The position numbers and the translations under genes were made by a program. Below the pieces are notes generated by a model. That model was not told the DNA's origin. It worked only from the letters and a program-made list of their open reading frames with translations, and did not search any database. Shown here in pieces: positions 1 to 7,651 of a DNA stretch of 15,987 nt. Source of the stretch: Eubacteriales Family XIII. Incertae Sedis bacterium (GTDB taxonomy: Bacteria; Bacillota; Clostridia; Peptostreptococcales; Anaerovoracaceae); the NCBI GenBank assembly GCA_031287295.1, contig JAITTH010000171.1:1-15987 (forward strand), read 5' to 3'. The stretch's first letter is position 1; each line of letters starts with the position of its first letter.

Positions 1-290
1 TCGTATTCCTTGCATAAAAAAGCCCTTCTTTGCCTTTCCCCCATCCATACAGCAGCGACGGAAGTCTTTGTACATACAGCGTTACGGCAAGGATTCCTGC
101 TATAGCAAATCTCAAAGGCAGCAAGCACCTTACTCGCGGGCTTTATGCTGTATAGGAAGGTTTCTAAAAGCTGTGGTAGCAGAATCGAAAAGAGAATCGA
201 CAGTGCCAGATAGAATCCGAAGGAAAGAACGATTGCGCCCAAAGAAAGCCTAGACTTCCCCTTTGTTCCAAGATTGCTTTTCATCCCCAT
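1..290 (-). pseudogene. membrane protein gene, partial at window edge, probable frameshift
   Basis: An ATG at 288-290, preceded by TTTGGAAG, opens a frame that stays open to the window edge (96 codons). Residues 1-55 look like a real membrane protein: a basic N-terminus (MGMKSNLGTKGKSR), then a hydrophobic span (GAIVLSFGFYLALSILFSIL). After about codon 55 the product turns Cys/Arg-rich and stops looking like a membrane protein. A second minus frame, open from about 137 to 1, reads plausibly as a membrane segment followed by a basic loop (RFAIAGILAVTLYVQ, then RLPSLLYGWGKGKEG). The simplest reading is one gene with a frameshift near 110-160, either a real mutation or a sequencing error. Too little is present to name the family. 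It lies 137 bp downstream of lysS with its own possible promoter. Confidence 0.45.
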
Positions 291-344
291 GCTTGCTTCC
301 AAAAATGTCAATGATGAATTGTTTTCGAAATGTGTTATGTTTCA

Positions 345-374
345 TTTATATTACGGCGAAAGAAAAAAATGCAA
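345..374 (-). promoter_or_regulatory. possible promoter of the left-edge membrane gene
   Basis: On the minus strand TTGCAT (369-374) is followed after 18 bp by TATAAA (345-350). This lies about 55 bp upstream of the ATG at 290. The -35 box is a weak match, so this is tentative. Confidence 0.35.
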
Positions 375-427
375 GAAGAAATGTGAAAACTTTTTGAATT
401 TTCCAAGACCGTAAACCAGAACCCTGT

Positions 428-1969
428 CTACGTGGGTTTCATGGTTGGGAACAGTATCACATCTCGAATCGACTGACTGTCCGTAAGCAGTATCACCACC
501 CGGTCGATGCCCACGCCGAGTCCGCCCGTTGGTGGCAGCCCTACCTCGAGGGCGTTGATGAAATCTTCGTCCATCGGATGCGCCTCTGCATCTCCGGATT
601 CGAGCTGCGCCTGCTGCGCTTTGAAACGCTGATACTGGTCGATGGGATCGTTCAGTTCAGAGAATCCGTTTGCGATTTCCCAGGTGTTGATGTACGCCTC
701 GAATCGACGCGTGATGCGTGGATCGGCAGGATCGCGTTTTGCCAAGGGACTGATTTCCACCGGATGTCCGGTAAGGAAGATCGGTCCTGTAAGATAGTCC
801 TCACAGAACATTTCGAACAGCTCTGCAATGACTTTCCCTCGCGTCATTTTTTCACAATCTTCGATTTCGTATTTTTTCGCAACCGCAATCGCTTGCGCAT
901 CGGTCTCAATTTCGTCAAAGTCTACACCGACCCACTTCTTCACCGCCTCTTGCATAGAAATACGTTCCCACGGTGGGGCAAGATCGAAGGTGCTGCCCTG
1001 ATAGGTAATCGTTGTGCTGCCTGTTGCCGCAACCGCTGCACGCGCCACAATGTTCTCGGTGTGACGCATCACATCTTCCATATCGCCATAGGCCTGGTAC
1101 AGTTCCATCGAGGTATATTCGGGACTGTGATTGCGATCCATCCCCTCATTGCGGAACATTTTGCCCATCTCGTAAACGCGATCGAGTCCTGCCACTGTGA
1201 GTCTCTTCAAAAAGAGTTCATTTGAAATGCGCAGTCGCATCTCCAGATCTAAGGTGTTGTGATAGGTAACGAACGGCCTTGCGTTTGCACCGCCTGCAAT
1301 GACGGTAAGAACGGGCGTATCGACCTCGAGAAAACCCTCTTCCTCTTCGAGATAATTCTTAATCGCCTTGATAATCTTGTTGCGCTTGATGAACGTCTCC
1401 TTCACCTCGGGATTCATGATGAGATCGACATAACGCTGGCGATAGCGAAGCTCCGGGTCTTTGAGCCCTTGCCGCTTATTCGGAAGAATTTGAAGGCTCT
1501 TTGTAAGGAGCACAATGCGGGTTGCTCTTATGGAAATCTCGCCGTGACGCGTCTTAAAAACGCTGCCCTCTACACCGACAATATCGCCGATGTCGTAGGT
1601 GAGGAAGACCTCGTACTCTTCCGGCGTAAGGACATCTTGCCGTACATACAGCTGAATGCGCCCTTTGTAATCTTGAATGTCCACAAAGGAGGCTTTGCCC
1701 ATATGACGAAAAGCCATGATGCGACCTGCCATCGAAACTTCGCGTTCCTCATCCTCGCAAAAGGCTTCTTTTACGTCTTCGCTGAAGGCGTTTACATCCC
1801 AACGTTCCTGAACAAATGGATCGCGTCCGGCTTCGCACAATTTTTTTAGTTTATCACGTCGAATGAGCCTCAGTTCGTTTAAGGCTTCCTCTGAAACCTC
1901 TTCTTCCAGGGCTTCCGCATGAGCATCAGCGGTCTTGTTTTCCTTGCTCTTTACCTGTTCTTCTGCCAT
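428..1969 (-). CDS. lysS: lysyl-tRNA synthetase, class II
   Basis: Charges tRNA-Lys with lysine in the cytoplasm, using ATP. The 513-residue product is normal length for bacterial LysRS. Residues 1-35 are an acidic, Ala/Glu-rich extension. An OB-fold anticodon-binding domain follows at about 75-160 (AGRIMAFRHMGKASFVDIQD). The class II catalytic core runs from about 175 to the end. Motif 2 includes FRNEG at 272-276, and motif 3 is GGLGVGIDR at 482-490 followed by RDVILFP. The usual GGATARPF appears as GGANARPF, and the usual HNPEFT after motif 2 appears as HSPEYT. Both are mild changes in conserved stretches. The start has a modest GGA 7 nt upstream. It follows greA in the same direction with a 75-bp gap holding a small hairpin; greA-lysS adjacency is common in Clostridia. 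Confidence 0.97.
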   Translation of the reverse strand: MAEEQVKSKENKTADAHAEALEEEVSEEALNELRLIRRDKLKKLCEAGRDPFVQERWDVNAFSEDVKEAFCEDEEREVSMAGRIMAFRHMGKASFVDIQDYKGRIQLYVRQDVLTPEEYEVFLTYDIGDIVGVEGSVFKTRHGEISIRATRIVLLTKSLQILPNKRQGLKDPELRYRQRYVDLIMNPEVKETFIKRNKIIKAIKNYLEEEEGFLEVDTPVLTVIAGGANARPFVTYHNTLDLEMRLRISNELFLKRLTVAGLDRVYEMGKMFRNEGMDRNHSPEYTSMELYQAYGDMEDVMRHTENIVARAAVAATGSTTITYQGSTFDLAPPWERISMQEAVKKWVGVDFDEIETDAQAIAVAKKYEIEDCEKMTRGKVIAELFEMFCEDYLTGPIFLTGHPVEISPLAKRDPADPRITRRFEAYINTWEIANGFSELNDPIDQYQRFKAQQAQLESGDAEAHPMDEDFINALEVGLPPTGGLGVGIDRVVILLTDSQSIRDVILFPTMKPT

Positions 1970-1991
1970 TCTTTAATCCATTTCTATGCCG

Positions 1992-2015
1992 AAAACACGG
2001 ACTTACGAATCCGTG
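1992..2015 (-). terminator. terminator-like hairpin between greA and lysS
   Basis: On the minus strand CACGGATT (2015-2008) pairs with AGTCCGTG (2003-1996) across the loop CGTA, giving 8 bp including one G-U pair, followed by TTTT (1995-1992). The T-tract is short, so it may terminate only partly or attenuate readthrough from greA into lysS. lysS begins only about 20 bp downstream, leaving no room for a separate promoter after it. Confidence 0.5.
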
Positions 2016-2044
2016 CGTCCTTTTACAACAACGCCCTATTTAGC

Positions 2045-2521
2045 TTACGCTTTCCCGATTGAAATAATTTCATACTTTACAACACCGTCCGGAACCTGAA
2101 CGGAGACCTTTTCCTTCGCTTTCTTGCCAAGGAGTGCCTGTCCGACAAGACTTTCATTGGAAATGCGCCCCTCGAAAGGATCGGCTTCCACGGAACCGAC
2201 AATGATGTAGGCTTCCTCTTTTTTCGACTTTAAATTGCGCACCTTTACCTTGACACCAAGGCTCACCACCGGCTGTTTTCCACTCTTTTCGTCGATGATT
2301 TTTGCGTTTTCAAGAATGCTTTCCAGTTTGCTGATTTTTTCTTCCAAATCTGCCTGTTCATTCTTGGCGGAATCATACTCGGAATTCTCGGAAATATCCC
2401 CATAGGAGATGGCCTCTTTCAAACGTTGCGCAACCTCGTGTCGTTTATTTGTGATGAGATCTTCCAGTTCTGCCTGTTTCGCCTCATAACCTTCTTTTGT
2501 AAGCAGGATTTCTTCACTCAT
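2045..2521 (-). CDS. greA: transcription elongation factor GreA
   Basis: GreA enters the secondary channel of RNA polymerase and stimulates transcript cleavage, rescuing backtracked complexes. The 158-residue product matches the family length. The N-terminal half is an antiparallel coiled coil (about 5-75) whose tip carries the acidic motif GDISENSEYDSAKNEQ (41-56). D42 and E45 are the expected Mg-binding catalytic acids. The C-terminal FKBP-like domain covers about 80-158 (EADPFEGRISNESLVGQALL). I place the start at the ATG at 2521, because AAAGG at 2530-2534 lies 8 nt upstream. An in-frame GTG at 2530 overlaps that ribosome site and is unlikely to be used. It is the first gene of a likely greA-lysS unit and is divergent from the YerC-type gene. 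Confidence 0.96.
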   Translation of the reverse strand: MSEEILLTKEGYEAKQAELEDLITNKRHEVAQRLKEAISYGDISENSEYDSAKNEQADLEEKISKLESILENAKIIDEKSGKQPVVSLGVKVKVRNLKSKKEEAYIIVGSVEADPFEGRISNESLVGQALLGKKAKEKVSVQVPDGVVKYEIISIGKA

Positions 2522-2600
2522 GACATACACCTTTCGTCTATTATGAATCGTTTCAATTGGTAAAGAAGGATACAGGATCCCCTATCGCTTTACCCGAATC

Positions 2601-2629
2601 ATTATAAAAGAAAAGACACCGGAACACAA
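2601..2629 (-). promoter_or_regulatory. likely greA promoter
   Basis: On the minus strand TTGTGT (2624-2629) is followed after 17 bp by a perfect TATAAT (2601-2606), about 80 bp upstream of the greA ATG. The -10 is strong and the -35 partial. The long leader contains a small GGAT/ATCC inverted repeat of unclear meaning. Confidence 0.6.
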
Positions 2630-2671
2630 GGCAAGCAAAACCGTTGACACCACGAAAAGAAAATGTTTCAA

Positions 2672-2680
2672 TGATACTAT
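2672..2680 (+). promoter_or_regulatory. possible extended -10 promoter of the YerC-type gene
   Basis: TGATACTAT at 2672-2680 fits an extended -10 (TGn then TACTAT), 51 bp before the ATG at 2732. A perfect TTGACA at 2644-2649 lies 25 bp upstream of TACTAT, which is too far for a standard pair, so the -35 assignment is open. Confidence 0.4.
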
Positions 2681-2731
2681 CACACATTAAAGCGTGAAAT
2701 TATCCCAACTCTTGAAGAATCGGAGATTCCA

Positions 2732-3028
2732 ATGGTGTACGAATCGAAATTTAAAAACGAAGAGACCGAACTCTTTTTCGATGCAATTCTCGCGCTCTCT
2801 GACAAAGAAGACTGTTATCGATTTTTCGAAGATGTAAGTACCGTGAACGAACTATCGGCATTGGCGCAACGCTTCCACATTGCGAAACTTCTGAACGAAA
2901 AGCAAACCTACCAAGAAATCGAAACACGAACGAAGGCAAGCGCAGCGACAATCAGCCGGATCAATCGATGCTTAAAGTACGGTGCGGATGGTTACAAAAA
3001 AATGCTTGCAAAGATTTCCGAGAAATGA
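2732..3028 (+). CDS. yerC: YerC/YecD family TrpR-like DNA-binding protein
   Basis: A small (98 aa) helical protein of the TrpR superfamily, likely a DNA-binding regulator. The family is widespread in Firmicutes and its ligand and targets are not well defined. The conserved core runs from about residue 37 to 92: a helix (LSALAQRFHIAKLLNEKQ) leads into a helix-turn-helix (TYQEIETRTKASAATISRIN, 59-78), then KYGADGY near 82-88. The GAS-ATISR-type recognition helix is the hallmark of this group and is preserved here as KASAATISR. GGAG 7 nt before the ATG supports the start. It is divergent from greA and lies 101 bp upstream of the symporter gene in the same direction. Co-transcription or control of the symporter is possible but not shown. 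Confidence 0.9.
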   Translation: MVYESKFKNEETELFFDAILALSDKEDCYRFFEDVSTVNELSALAQRFHIAKLLNEKQTYQEIETRTKASAATISRINRCLKYGADGYKKMLAKISEK

Positions 3029-3046
3029 TACCGTAGCTTCGTAGTT

Positions 3047-3069
3047 TGACATGACGAACGAATGTCATG
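3047..3069 (+). promoter_or_regulatory. overlapping inverted repeats upstream of the symporter gene
   Basis: Two interleaved palindromes share this stretch: TGACAT (3047-3052) with ATGTCA (3062-3067), and CATGAC (3050-3055) with GTCATG (3064-3069). No T-tract follows directly, so it does not look like a terminator. It lies just upstream of a weak promoter candidate, TTGAAA (3081-3086), 16 bp, TACAGT (3103-3108). An operator for a dimeric regulator is the natural guess. Confidence 0.4.
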
Positions 3070-3129
3070 CCGTAGGATTTTTGAAACCGTTATTGTTGGA
3101 GTTACAGTAGCAGAAAGTAGGAACACACA

Positions 3130-4653
3130 ATGTTACAAAACGTTGCGGTCGTCTCGATCGCCCTCTTTACAGTCATCTGTATTTTAGTGGGAATCCTCTC
3201 TTCCCGCAAAGCCAAAACCATGGAGAACTTCTTACTCGGCGGTCGCAATATGGGACCACTTCTTTCCGCATTCTCGTATGGTACTTCGTATTTCTCTGCC
3301 GTTATTTTCATCGGATACGCCGGCATGTTCGGATGGACCATTGGTCTCGGTAGCATTTGGATCGGCGTTGGCAATGCGATTTTCGGTTGCCTGCTCGCTT
3401 GGCTCGTTCTCGCCAAGCCCACCCGTCGCATTACAAACAATCTCGGTGCACGCACAATGCCCGAGCTCTTTCAAACACGATATTTATCGCCTCGCATGAA
3501 AATATATGCGGCGCTCATCATTTTTATCTTCCTCGTCCCGTACGCAGCGAGCGTCTACAAAGGTCTGGGATCTCTGTTCTCTGTCATCTTCAACGGGGCA
3601 TCCCCAACGATCTGCATGGCCATTGTCGCGGTGCTCACGACGATCTATCTCGTCCTTGGTGGCTACATCGCAACCGCATGGAACGACTTGATTCAAGGCA
3701 GCATCATGATCTTTGGACTCGCTTGCATGGTCATTCTTCTCGTGACCCGACCGGAAGTCGGCGGCTTTTCTCACGTAGCAGAGCGTCTTCAAGAAATATC
3801 ACCAAACCTCACCGACATCACCGGTGGCACAGGTGCAAAAACGCTGCTAATCAATATTTTGCTGACGAGCTTTGGGGTCTGGGGCATGCCACAGATGGTA
3901 CACAAATATTATGCGGTGAAGGAAGGAAACAGCATTCGCATCGCAACGATTGTCAGCACCATTTTCGCACTCATCATCGGTTGCGGCGCCTACTTTACCG
4001 GTTCGCTTTCGCACCTGTTCATCGCGCCGGACGCAAACGGAATGCCGGGAATCGAGGGTGGATACGACTTTGTCATTCCGCATATTCTTACAACAGCACT
4101 TTCCGGGGGCATTTTCTCCGTCATTATTTTGTGTGTCGTCATGTTGCTGCTTTTGTCGGCATCGATGTCCACGCTGTCCGCACTCGTGCTTTCTTCCAGT
4201 TCGGCGGTGACCATAGACATTGTGGAACAGGTGAAACCAAACATCGCCAATACGAAATTTCACATGCTTCTTATGCGCATCCTGTGCTTCGCTTTTGTCG
4301 GGCTATCCTTCCTGTTTGCAACCATGAACATCTCTTTTATCGTCAATCTCATGAGCTTTTCGTGGGGAATCGTCGCCGGGTCCTTTATCGGTCCCTACAT
4401 TTGGGGTATCTTCGCAAAATTCATCACACGTGCCGGGGCATGGGCGGGACTGCTCTCCGGTCCTGTCGTTGTAGGCAGTCTCTTGGTCTACAATGTAATA
4501 AACGTCGGATTCGATGCGGCAAAAGGCATGGCACCCATGTTTGGCGTCACAGCGATGATCGTATCGGTCGTTGTCGTACCCATTGTCAGCCTGTTTCAGA
4601 CAAAGTCTGACTTTTCGAAAGAACATATCGAGAAGGTTTTCGCAGAGAATTAA
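3130..4653 (+). CDS. sodium:solute symporter family (SSS) transporter
   Basis: A 507-residue polytopic membrane protein of the SSS family (the PutP/PanF/SGLT fold), expected to import a small organic solute with Na+. About 13 hydrophobic spans alternate with short loops, as is normal for the family. Family features visible are the N-terminal ENFLLGGRNMGPLLSAFSYG (33-52) after the first helix, with small-residue-rich helices following. GGYIATAWNDLIQGSIMIFG near 177-196 matches the conserved A-x(2)-x-D-x(2)-QG-x-(I/L)M block. Substrate cannot be read from sequence. The C-terminus ends in a charged tail (SKEHIEKVFAEN). AGTAGGA lies upstream of the ATG. It converges on recJ with 7 bp between the stop codons and no visible terminator in the gap. 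Confidence 0.9.
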   Translation: MLQNVAVVSIALFTVICILVGILSSRKAKTMENFLLGGRNMGPLLSAFSYGTSYFSAVIFIGYAGMFGWTIGLGSIWIGVGNAIFGCLLAWLVLAKPTRRITNNLGARTMPELFQTRYLSPRMKIYAALIIFIFLVPYAASVYKGLGSLFSVIFNGASPTICMAIVAVLTTIYLVLGGYIATAWNDLIQGSIMIFGLACMVILLVTRPEVGGFSHVAERLQEISPNLTDITGGTGAKTLLINILLTSFGVWGMPQMVHKYYAVKEGNSIRIATIVSTIFALIIGCGAYFTGSLSHLFIAPDANGMPGIEGGYDFVIPHILTTALSGGIFSVIILCVVMLLLLSASMSTLSALVLSSSSAVTIDIVEQVKPNIANTKFHMLLMRILCFAFVGLSFLFATMNISFIVNLMSFSWGIVAGSFIGPYIWGIFAKFITRAGAWAGLLSGPVVVGSLLVYNVINVGFDAAKGMAPMFGVTAMIVSVVVVPIVSLFQTKSDFSKEHIEKVFAEN

Positions 4654-4660
4654 TTTAGCC

Positions 4661-6322
4661 TCATAAGACGCGCCGGACAATGAACTGTGCGCTGCGGCTG
4701 CCCCGAAATTCGTTGACTTCAAGACTTCCGAGCAAGGTGTACACATGACCTTCGCTCGGTTTTTTTCCTTCCGCGTTAAAATAGACACAAGGAATGCCGG
4801 ATGCCGTAAAGCGCAGGTGTTTCCCCTTCTGACCAATGGATCTTACCTCAGAAATGGTGACCGCCTTGAATGCGATCAGAGGCTTCGGATTTTCGGACCC
4901 TGTGGGCTCGAAAAGCGTAAGTGCCTCTGCCAAGGCAAGATCTGCATCTTCCGGTGCCAGAAGCCACTCCGGTGTTTCGTCCGGAATCAGAATCGAGGGA
5001 TCTTTTTCAATGCGTATTTGCATATCCGCATTGAGTGCATTTCGCAGTCTTTCTTCGTTTTCGGCAGGCAAGGTAAATCCTGCTGCCATGGGATGTCCGC
5101 CGAGTTTCGAAAACAGTTCTTCATGTTCCCTGAGCATCTCAATCATATCGACCCCCGGAATGCTTCGGGCGGAGCCTTTCAGCATTGCTCGGGACGCTTC
5201 GTCTTGTGTATCTGCCAAAACAGCAACCGGCAAATGATATCGGCTTTTCAGCTTCCCTGCCACAATGCCTGAAATGCCCTCATGAACGTCGTGAGGATTC
5301 AACAGCAAAAATTGATCTCCGGCTTCGGACAATTCTATCGTTTCGACACAGCGCGCAAACAGATCATCTTGAATCTCGCGACGCTTTCGGTTCAGCGCGA
5401 CGAGCTCATCTACAATTTCGTCCATACGTGCTTCGTCTTCTGTGAGAAAGAGTTCCACGACACATGCCGCTTCGCTGAGCCGCCCGGATGCATTGATATG
5501 GGGTGCGATGCCGAAGGCGATGTTGTAGGATGAGATTTCACCGAGGTGCTGCCCTATCGCGCGAATCAGCTTGGAAAAGGCAAGTCGCCTTCCGGAATTT
5601 AACACCGTAAGACCGTATTTGACAAAGGTACGGTTTTCGTGAAGCAACGGAACCACATCGGCGACGGTACCAACGGCAACAAGATCGAGCATTCTGTTGA
5701 GTTCGGCACGAAGGACTTTGTTCTCCGGAAAAAACTTTTCCCGAAATGCCTGTGCAAACTTAAATGCGACCGCGCAGCCTGCGAGAAAGGGGAACGGATA
5801 GTCTGAGCCCGGATATTTGGGGTTGATCACGACACAATCCGGCATCTGTGTGGCGATACAATCGTGATGATCCGTTACGATCACTTCCAGCCCAAGTGAC
5901 TTTCCATATGCGATTTCTGTCGCTGAAACACTGCCGCAATCTACCGTAATCACCAGGTTCGTCCCTTTTTCCCGAAGCATGGTCAGGGCATCCGTATTCA
6001 GCCCGTAGCCCTCTTCAAAACGTGAGGGGATGTAGTAGTCTATGTGCGCATTTTTATGCATGTTTTCGACTGCCAGGCGTAAAAATCCGCAAAGCAACGA
6101 ACATGCTGTGAGACCATCTGCATCGTAATCACCATACACCGTAATCTTCTGGTCCGTTTCGATTGCATGAAATAAAATATCCACCCCTTCTTCCATATGA
6201 GAAAGAAGGAATGGATCATAAATCTGTTTTGGTTTTTTGGATAGAAAATCTTCTACATCACTGTCTTCTGTAAGCCCACGCCCGGCAAGAATTGCACGAA
6301 CGATCGTATCCGGCTGTGTCAT
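4661..6322 (-). CDS. recJ: single-stranded-DNA-specific exonuclease RecJ
   Basis: RecJ degrades single-stranded DNA 5'-3' in recombination and repair. The 553-residue product is close to normal length. The DHH phosphoesterase motifs are intact: VYGDYDADG (62-70), ITVDCG (125-130), TDHHD (150-154) and VGTVADVVPL (217-226). HINASGRL (275-282) corresponds to the usual PRINAAGR, with the leading Arg replaced by His. The DHHA1 domain follows with HEGISGIVAGKL (348-359) and GGHPMAAGF (408-416). The last ~110 residues fit the RecJ OB-fold. It starts 22 bp downstream of the M23 hydrolase stop, so it is probably cotranscribed with the cell-wall cluster although its function is unrelated. The ribosome site is only a weak GGAAA. 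Confidence 0.95.
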   Translation of the reverse strand: MTQPDTIVRAILAGRGLTEDSDVEDFLSKKPKQIYDPFLLSHMEEGVDILFHAIETDQKITVYGDYDADGLTACSLLCGFLRLAVENMHKNAHIDYYIPSRFEEGYGLNTDALTMLREKGTNLVITVDCGSVSATEIAYGKSLGLEVIVTDHHDCIATQMPDCVVINPKYPGSDYPFPFLAGCAVAFKFAQAFREKFFPENKVLRAELNRMLDLVAVGTVADVVPLLHENRTFVKYGLTVLNSGRRLAFSKLIRAIGQHLGEISSYNIAFGIAPHINASGRLSEAACVVELFLTEDEARMDEIVDELVALNRKRREIQDDLFARCVETIELSEAGDQFLLLNPHDVHEGISGIVAGKLKSRYHLPVAVLADTQDEASRAMLKGSARSIPGVDMIEMLREHEELFSKLGGHPMAAGFTLPAENEERLRNALNADMQIRIEKDPSILIPDETPEWLLAPEDADLALAEALTLFEPTGSENPKPLIAFKAVTISEVRSIGQKGKHLRFTASGIPCVYFNAEGKKPSEGHVYTLLGSLEVNEFRGSRSAQFIVRRVL

Positions 6323-6344
6323 GAAAGGTTTTCCGTTTCCACGA

Positions 6345-7496
6345 TTACAGCCAACCCAACGGATCGGTGTGGTATCCGTTCACACGGACTTCGAAATGCA
6401 CGTGAGGACCGGTGGACCAGCCTGTGCTGCCACTGTATGCAATGACCTGCCCTCTCGTAACGATTTGTCCGGGCGAAACCAACAGTGTCGTATTATGCCC
6501 ATAAAGGGTCTGCACGCTCCTTCCGGTATTCGGATCGACACCGTGGTCGATGACAATATAGTTTCCGTAACCACCGCCACCGTACGAACCATTCACAACG
6601 GTAATGGCCGTGATGACCTTTCCGTCCGCTGCTGCCACAACCGGCGTATTGAGCGGTACACCAATGTCGAGTCCTGTATGTCCGGCATAGCCTGCATCGC
6701 CGTAAAGCGCTGTAATCGGTCCATACACCGGCCAACCGAAGGTGCCACCACCGTAATCGGCATAGCCACCACCGGAAGCGTACGTCGCGTTAATCTGAGC
6801 CTGTATGTACGCCGATTCCGCTGCCATCGCATCGAGATGTTCCTTGGCTTCCGACGCCTCTGCCTGTGCTTCGCTATAAAGATCTTGAAGCAGGGATTCC
6901 TGCTCTTCCAAAGTCTGCTTTTTTACGGATAGATTCGACTGATGCGTTGTTAGCGTATCTTTGATTTCTTTTACCTGATTCTTTTGTTCTTCCAACTGAG
7001 CGAGACTTGCATCCATATCTTCGAGAAGTTTCGCATCGCTTTTGTAAATGCGTTTAATCATGTCGATATTCTCAAGAAAATCGACAACATTTGCCGAGCC
7101 GAGCAACACTTCAATAACGCTCTGGTCTCCGCTTTCATACATCATGCGAAGTCGTTTGCCCAATTCTCTGTTTTGCTTGTCATAATCTTTTTGCAACTTG
7201 GAAACTTGAAGAGATGCATCGGTAAGCTCCTCTTCTTTTTTCGTAATTTCTCCCTGCAAAGAATCGATATCGCCCTGTGTGGCATAAATATCGCCTACCG
7301 TGACGTCAATCTGAGACGCAATGTTATCTTCTGTCGCTTTTTTTGCATCGTACTCATCTTGCGCCTGTTCCTGCGCTTCTTTTGCCGCCTGTAGCTGATC
7401 TTGCAAACTTTCCGCAAAAACCTGACCGGTACCAAGCATCGAAAAAACAAAAATGAGCGACAATGTCACTACAATAGATTTACTTTTTGATTTCAT
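6345..7496 (-). CDS. secreted coiled-coil M23 murein hydrolase (EnvC/PcsB-like), likely FtsEX client
   Basis: A 383-residue exported protein. Residues 1-28 are a signal peptide (basic MKSKSK, hydrophobic core, cleavage after GQVFA). Residues 30-235 are a long Gln/Glu/Lys-rich coiled coil with a break near 118-150, the layout of hydrolases activated by FtsX. A Gly-rich linker (241-252) leads to a LytM/M23 Zn-endopeptidase domain (about 253-383). HTGLD (273-277), YGHN (332-335) and HVH (365-367) supply the expected zinc ligands H273, D277 and H367 and catalytic histidines H334 and H365, so it should be enzymatically active. The start has AAGGA 8 nt upstream. It lies 155 bp downstream of ftsX; that gap carries a WalR-like repeat and possible promoter. 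By analogy with EnvC, PcsB and CwlO, FtsEX probably controls it. That link is inference. Confidence 0.92.
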   Translation of the reverse strand: MKSKSKSIVVTLSLIFVFSMLGTGQVFAESLQDQLQAAKEAQEQAQDEYDAKKATEDNIASQIDVTVGDIYATQGDIDSLQGEITKKEEELTDASLQVSKLQKDYDKQNRELGKRLRMMYESGDQSVIEVLLGSANVVDFLENIDMIKRIYKSDAKLLEDMDASLAQLEEQKNQVKEIKDTLTTHQSNLSVKKQTLEEQESLLQDLYSEAQAEASEAKEHLDAMAAESAYIQAQINATYASGGGYADYGGGTFGWPVYGPITALYGDAGYAGHTGLDIGVPLNTPVVAAADGKVITAITVVNGSYGGGGYGNYIVIDHGVDPNTGRSVQTLYGHNTTLLVSPGQIVTRGQVIAYSGSTGWSTGPHVHFEVRVNGYHTDPLGWL

Positions 7497-7555
7497 TGAA
7501 ACATCCTTCCCGAGCTCCCATTTGAATGCTCTATGTTTCTTCCAATTGCTTCTAT

Positions 7556-7561
7556 TTTATA
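7556..7561 (-). promoter_or_regulatory. possible -10 element for the M23 hydrolase gene
   Basis: TATAAA on the minus strand, 60 bp upstream of the ATG. No recognisable -35 sits 16-18 bp further up, which would suit an activator-dependent promoter. TATACA at 7577-7582 is an alternative -10. Which one is used cannot be settled by eye. Confidence 0.35.
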
Positions 7562-7609
7562 CTCCGCACTGTGGTATGTATAGCGACCTCACGGATTTTT
7601 TAGGAATCA

Positions 7610-7626
7610 TTCACAATCTCTTCACA
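7610..7626 (-). promoter_or_regulatory. WalR-like direct repeat upstream of the M23 hydrolase gene
   Basis: On the minus strand a perfect tandem repeat, TGTGAA-GAGAT-TGTGAA: two identical hexamers 11 bp apart. The WalR/YycF/VicR consensus is TGT(A/T)A(A/T/C)-N5-TGT(A/T)A(A/T/C). The spacing is exact, and only the fourth base of each half (G) departs from it. The position is 114-130 bp upstream of a cell-wall hydrolase gene, the classic target type for WalR. Confidence 0.45.
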
Positions 7627-7651
7627 TACTCTTTCATGCGCGTGTCGGTAT

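Noticed and set aside
68..253. Plus-strand open frame of 61 codons at the left edge
   Set aside because: The minus strand carries the hydrophobic, membrane-like coding signal here; this frame is basic and has no ribosome site.
379..396. TGTGAA-N5-TTTGAA on the plus strand, another WalR-like repeat
   Set aside because: Two bases poorer than the ones kept in the second half and position 4, AT-rich surroundings, and downstream of lysS rather than before a cell-wall gene I can name.
578..1849. Long plus-strand open frames opposite lysS (215 and 196 codons)
   Set aside because: They are antisense to a clearly conserved lysS, and their products are rich in Cys, His and Arg with no family resemblance.
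2521..2731. Riboswitch or T-box in the greA/YerC intergenic region
   Set aside because: Only a short GGAT/ATCC repeat is present; no conserved riboswitch or T-box elements were recognised.
3357..4610. 417-codon plus-strand frame inside the symporter gene
   Set aside because: Same strand, shifted frame; the product is His/Arg/Ser-rich and non-membrane, while the main frame is an intact SSS transporter.
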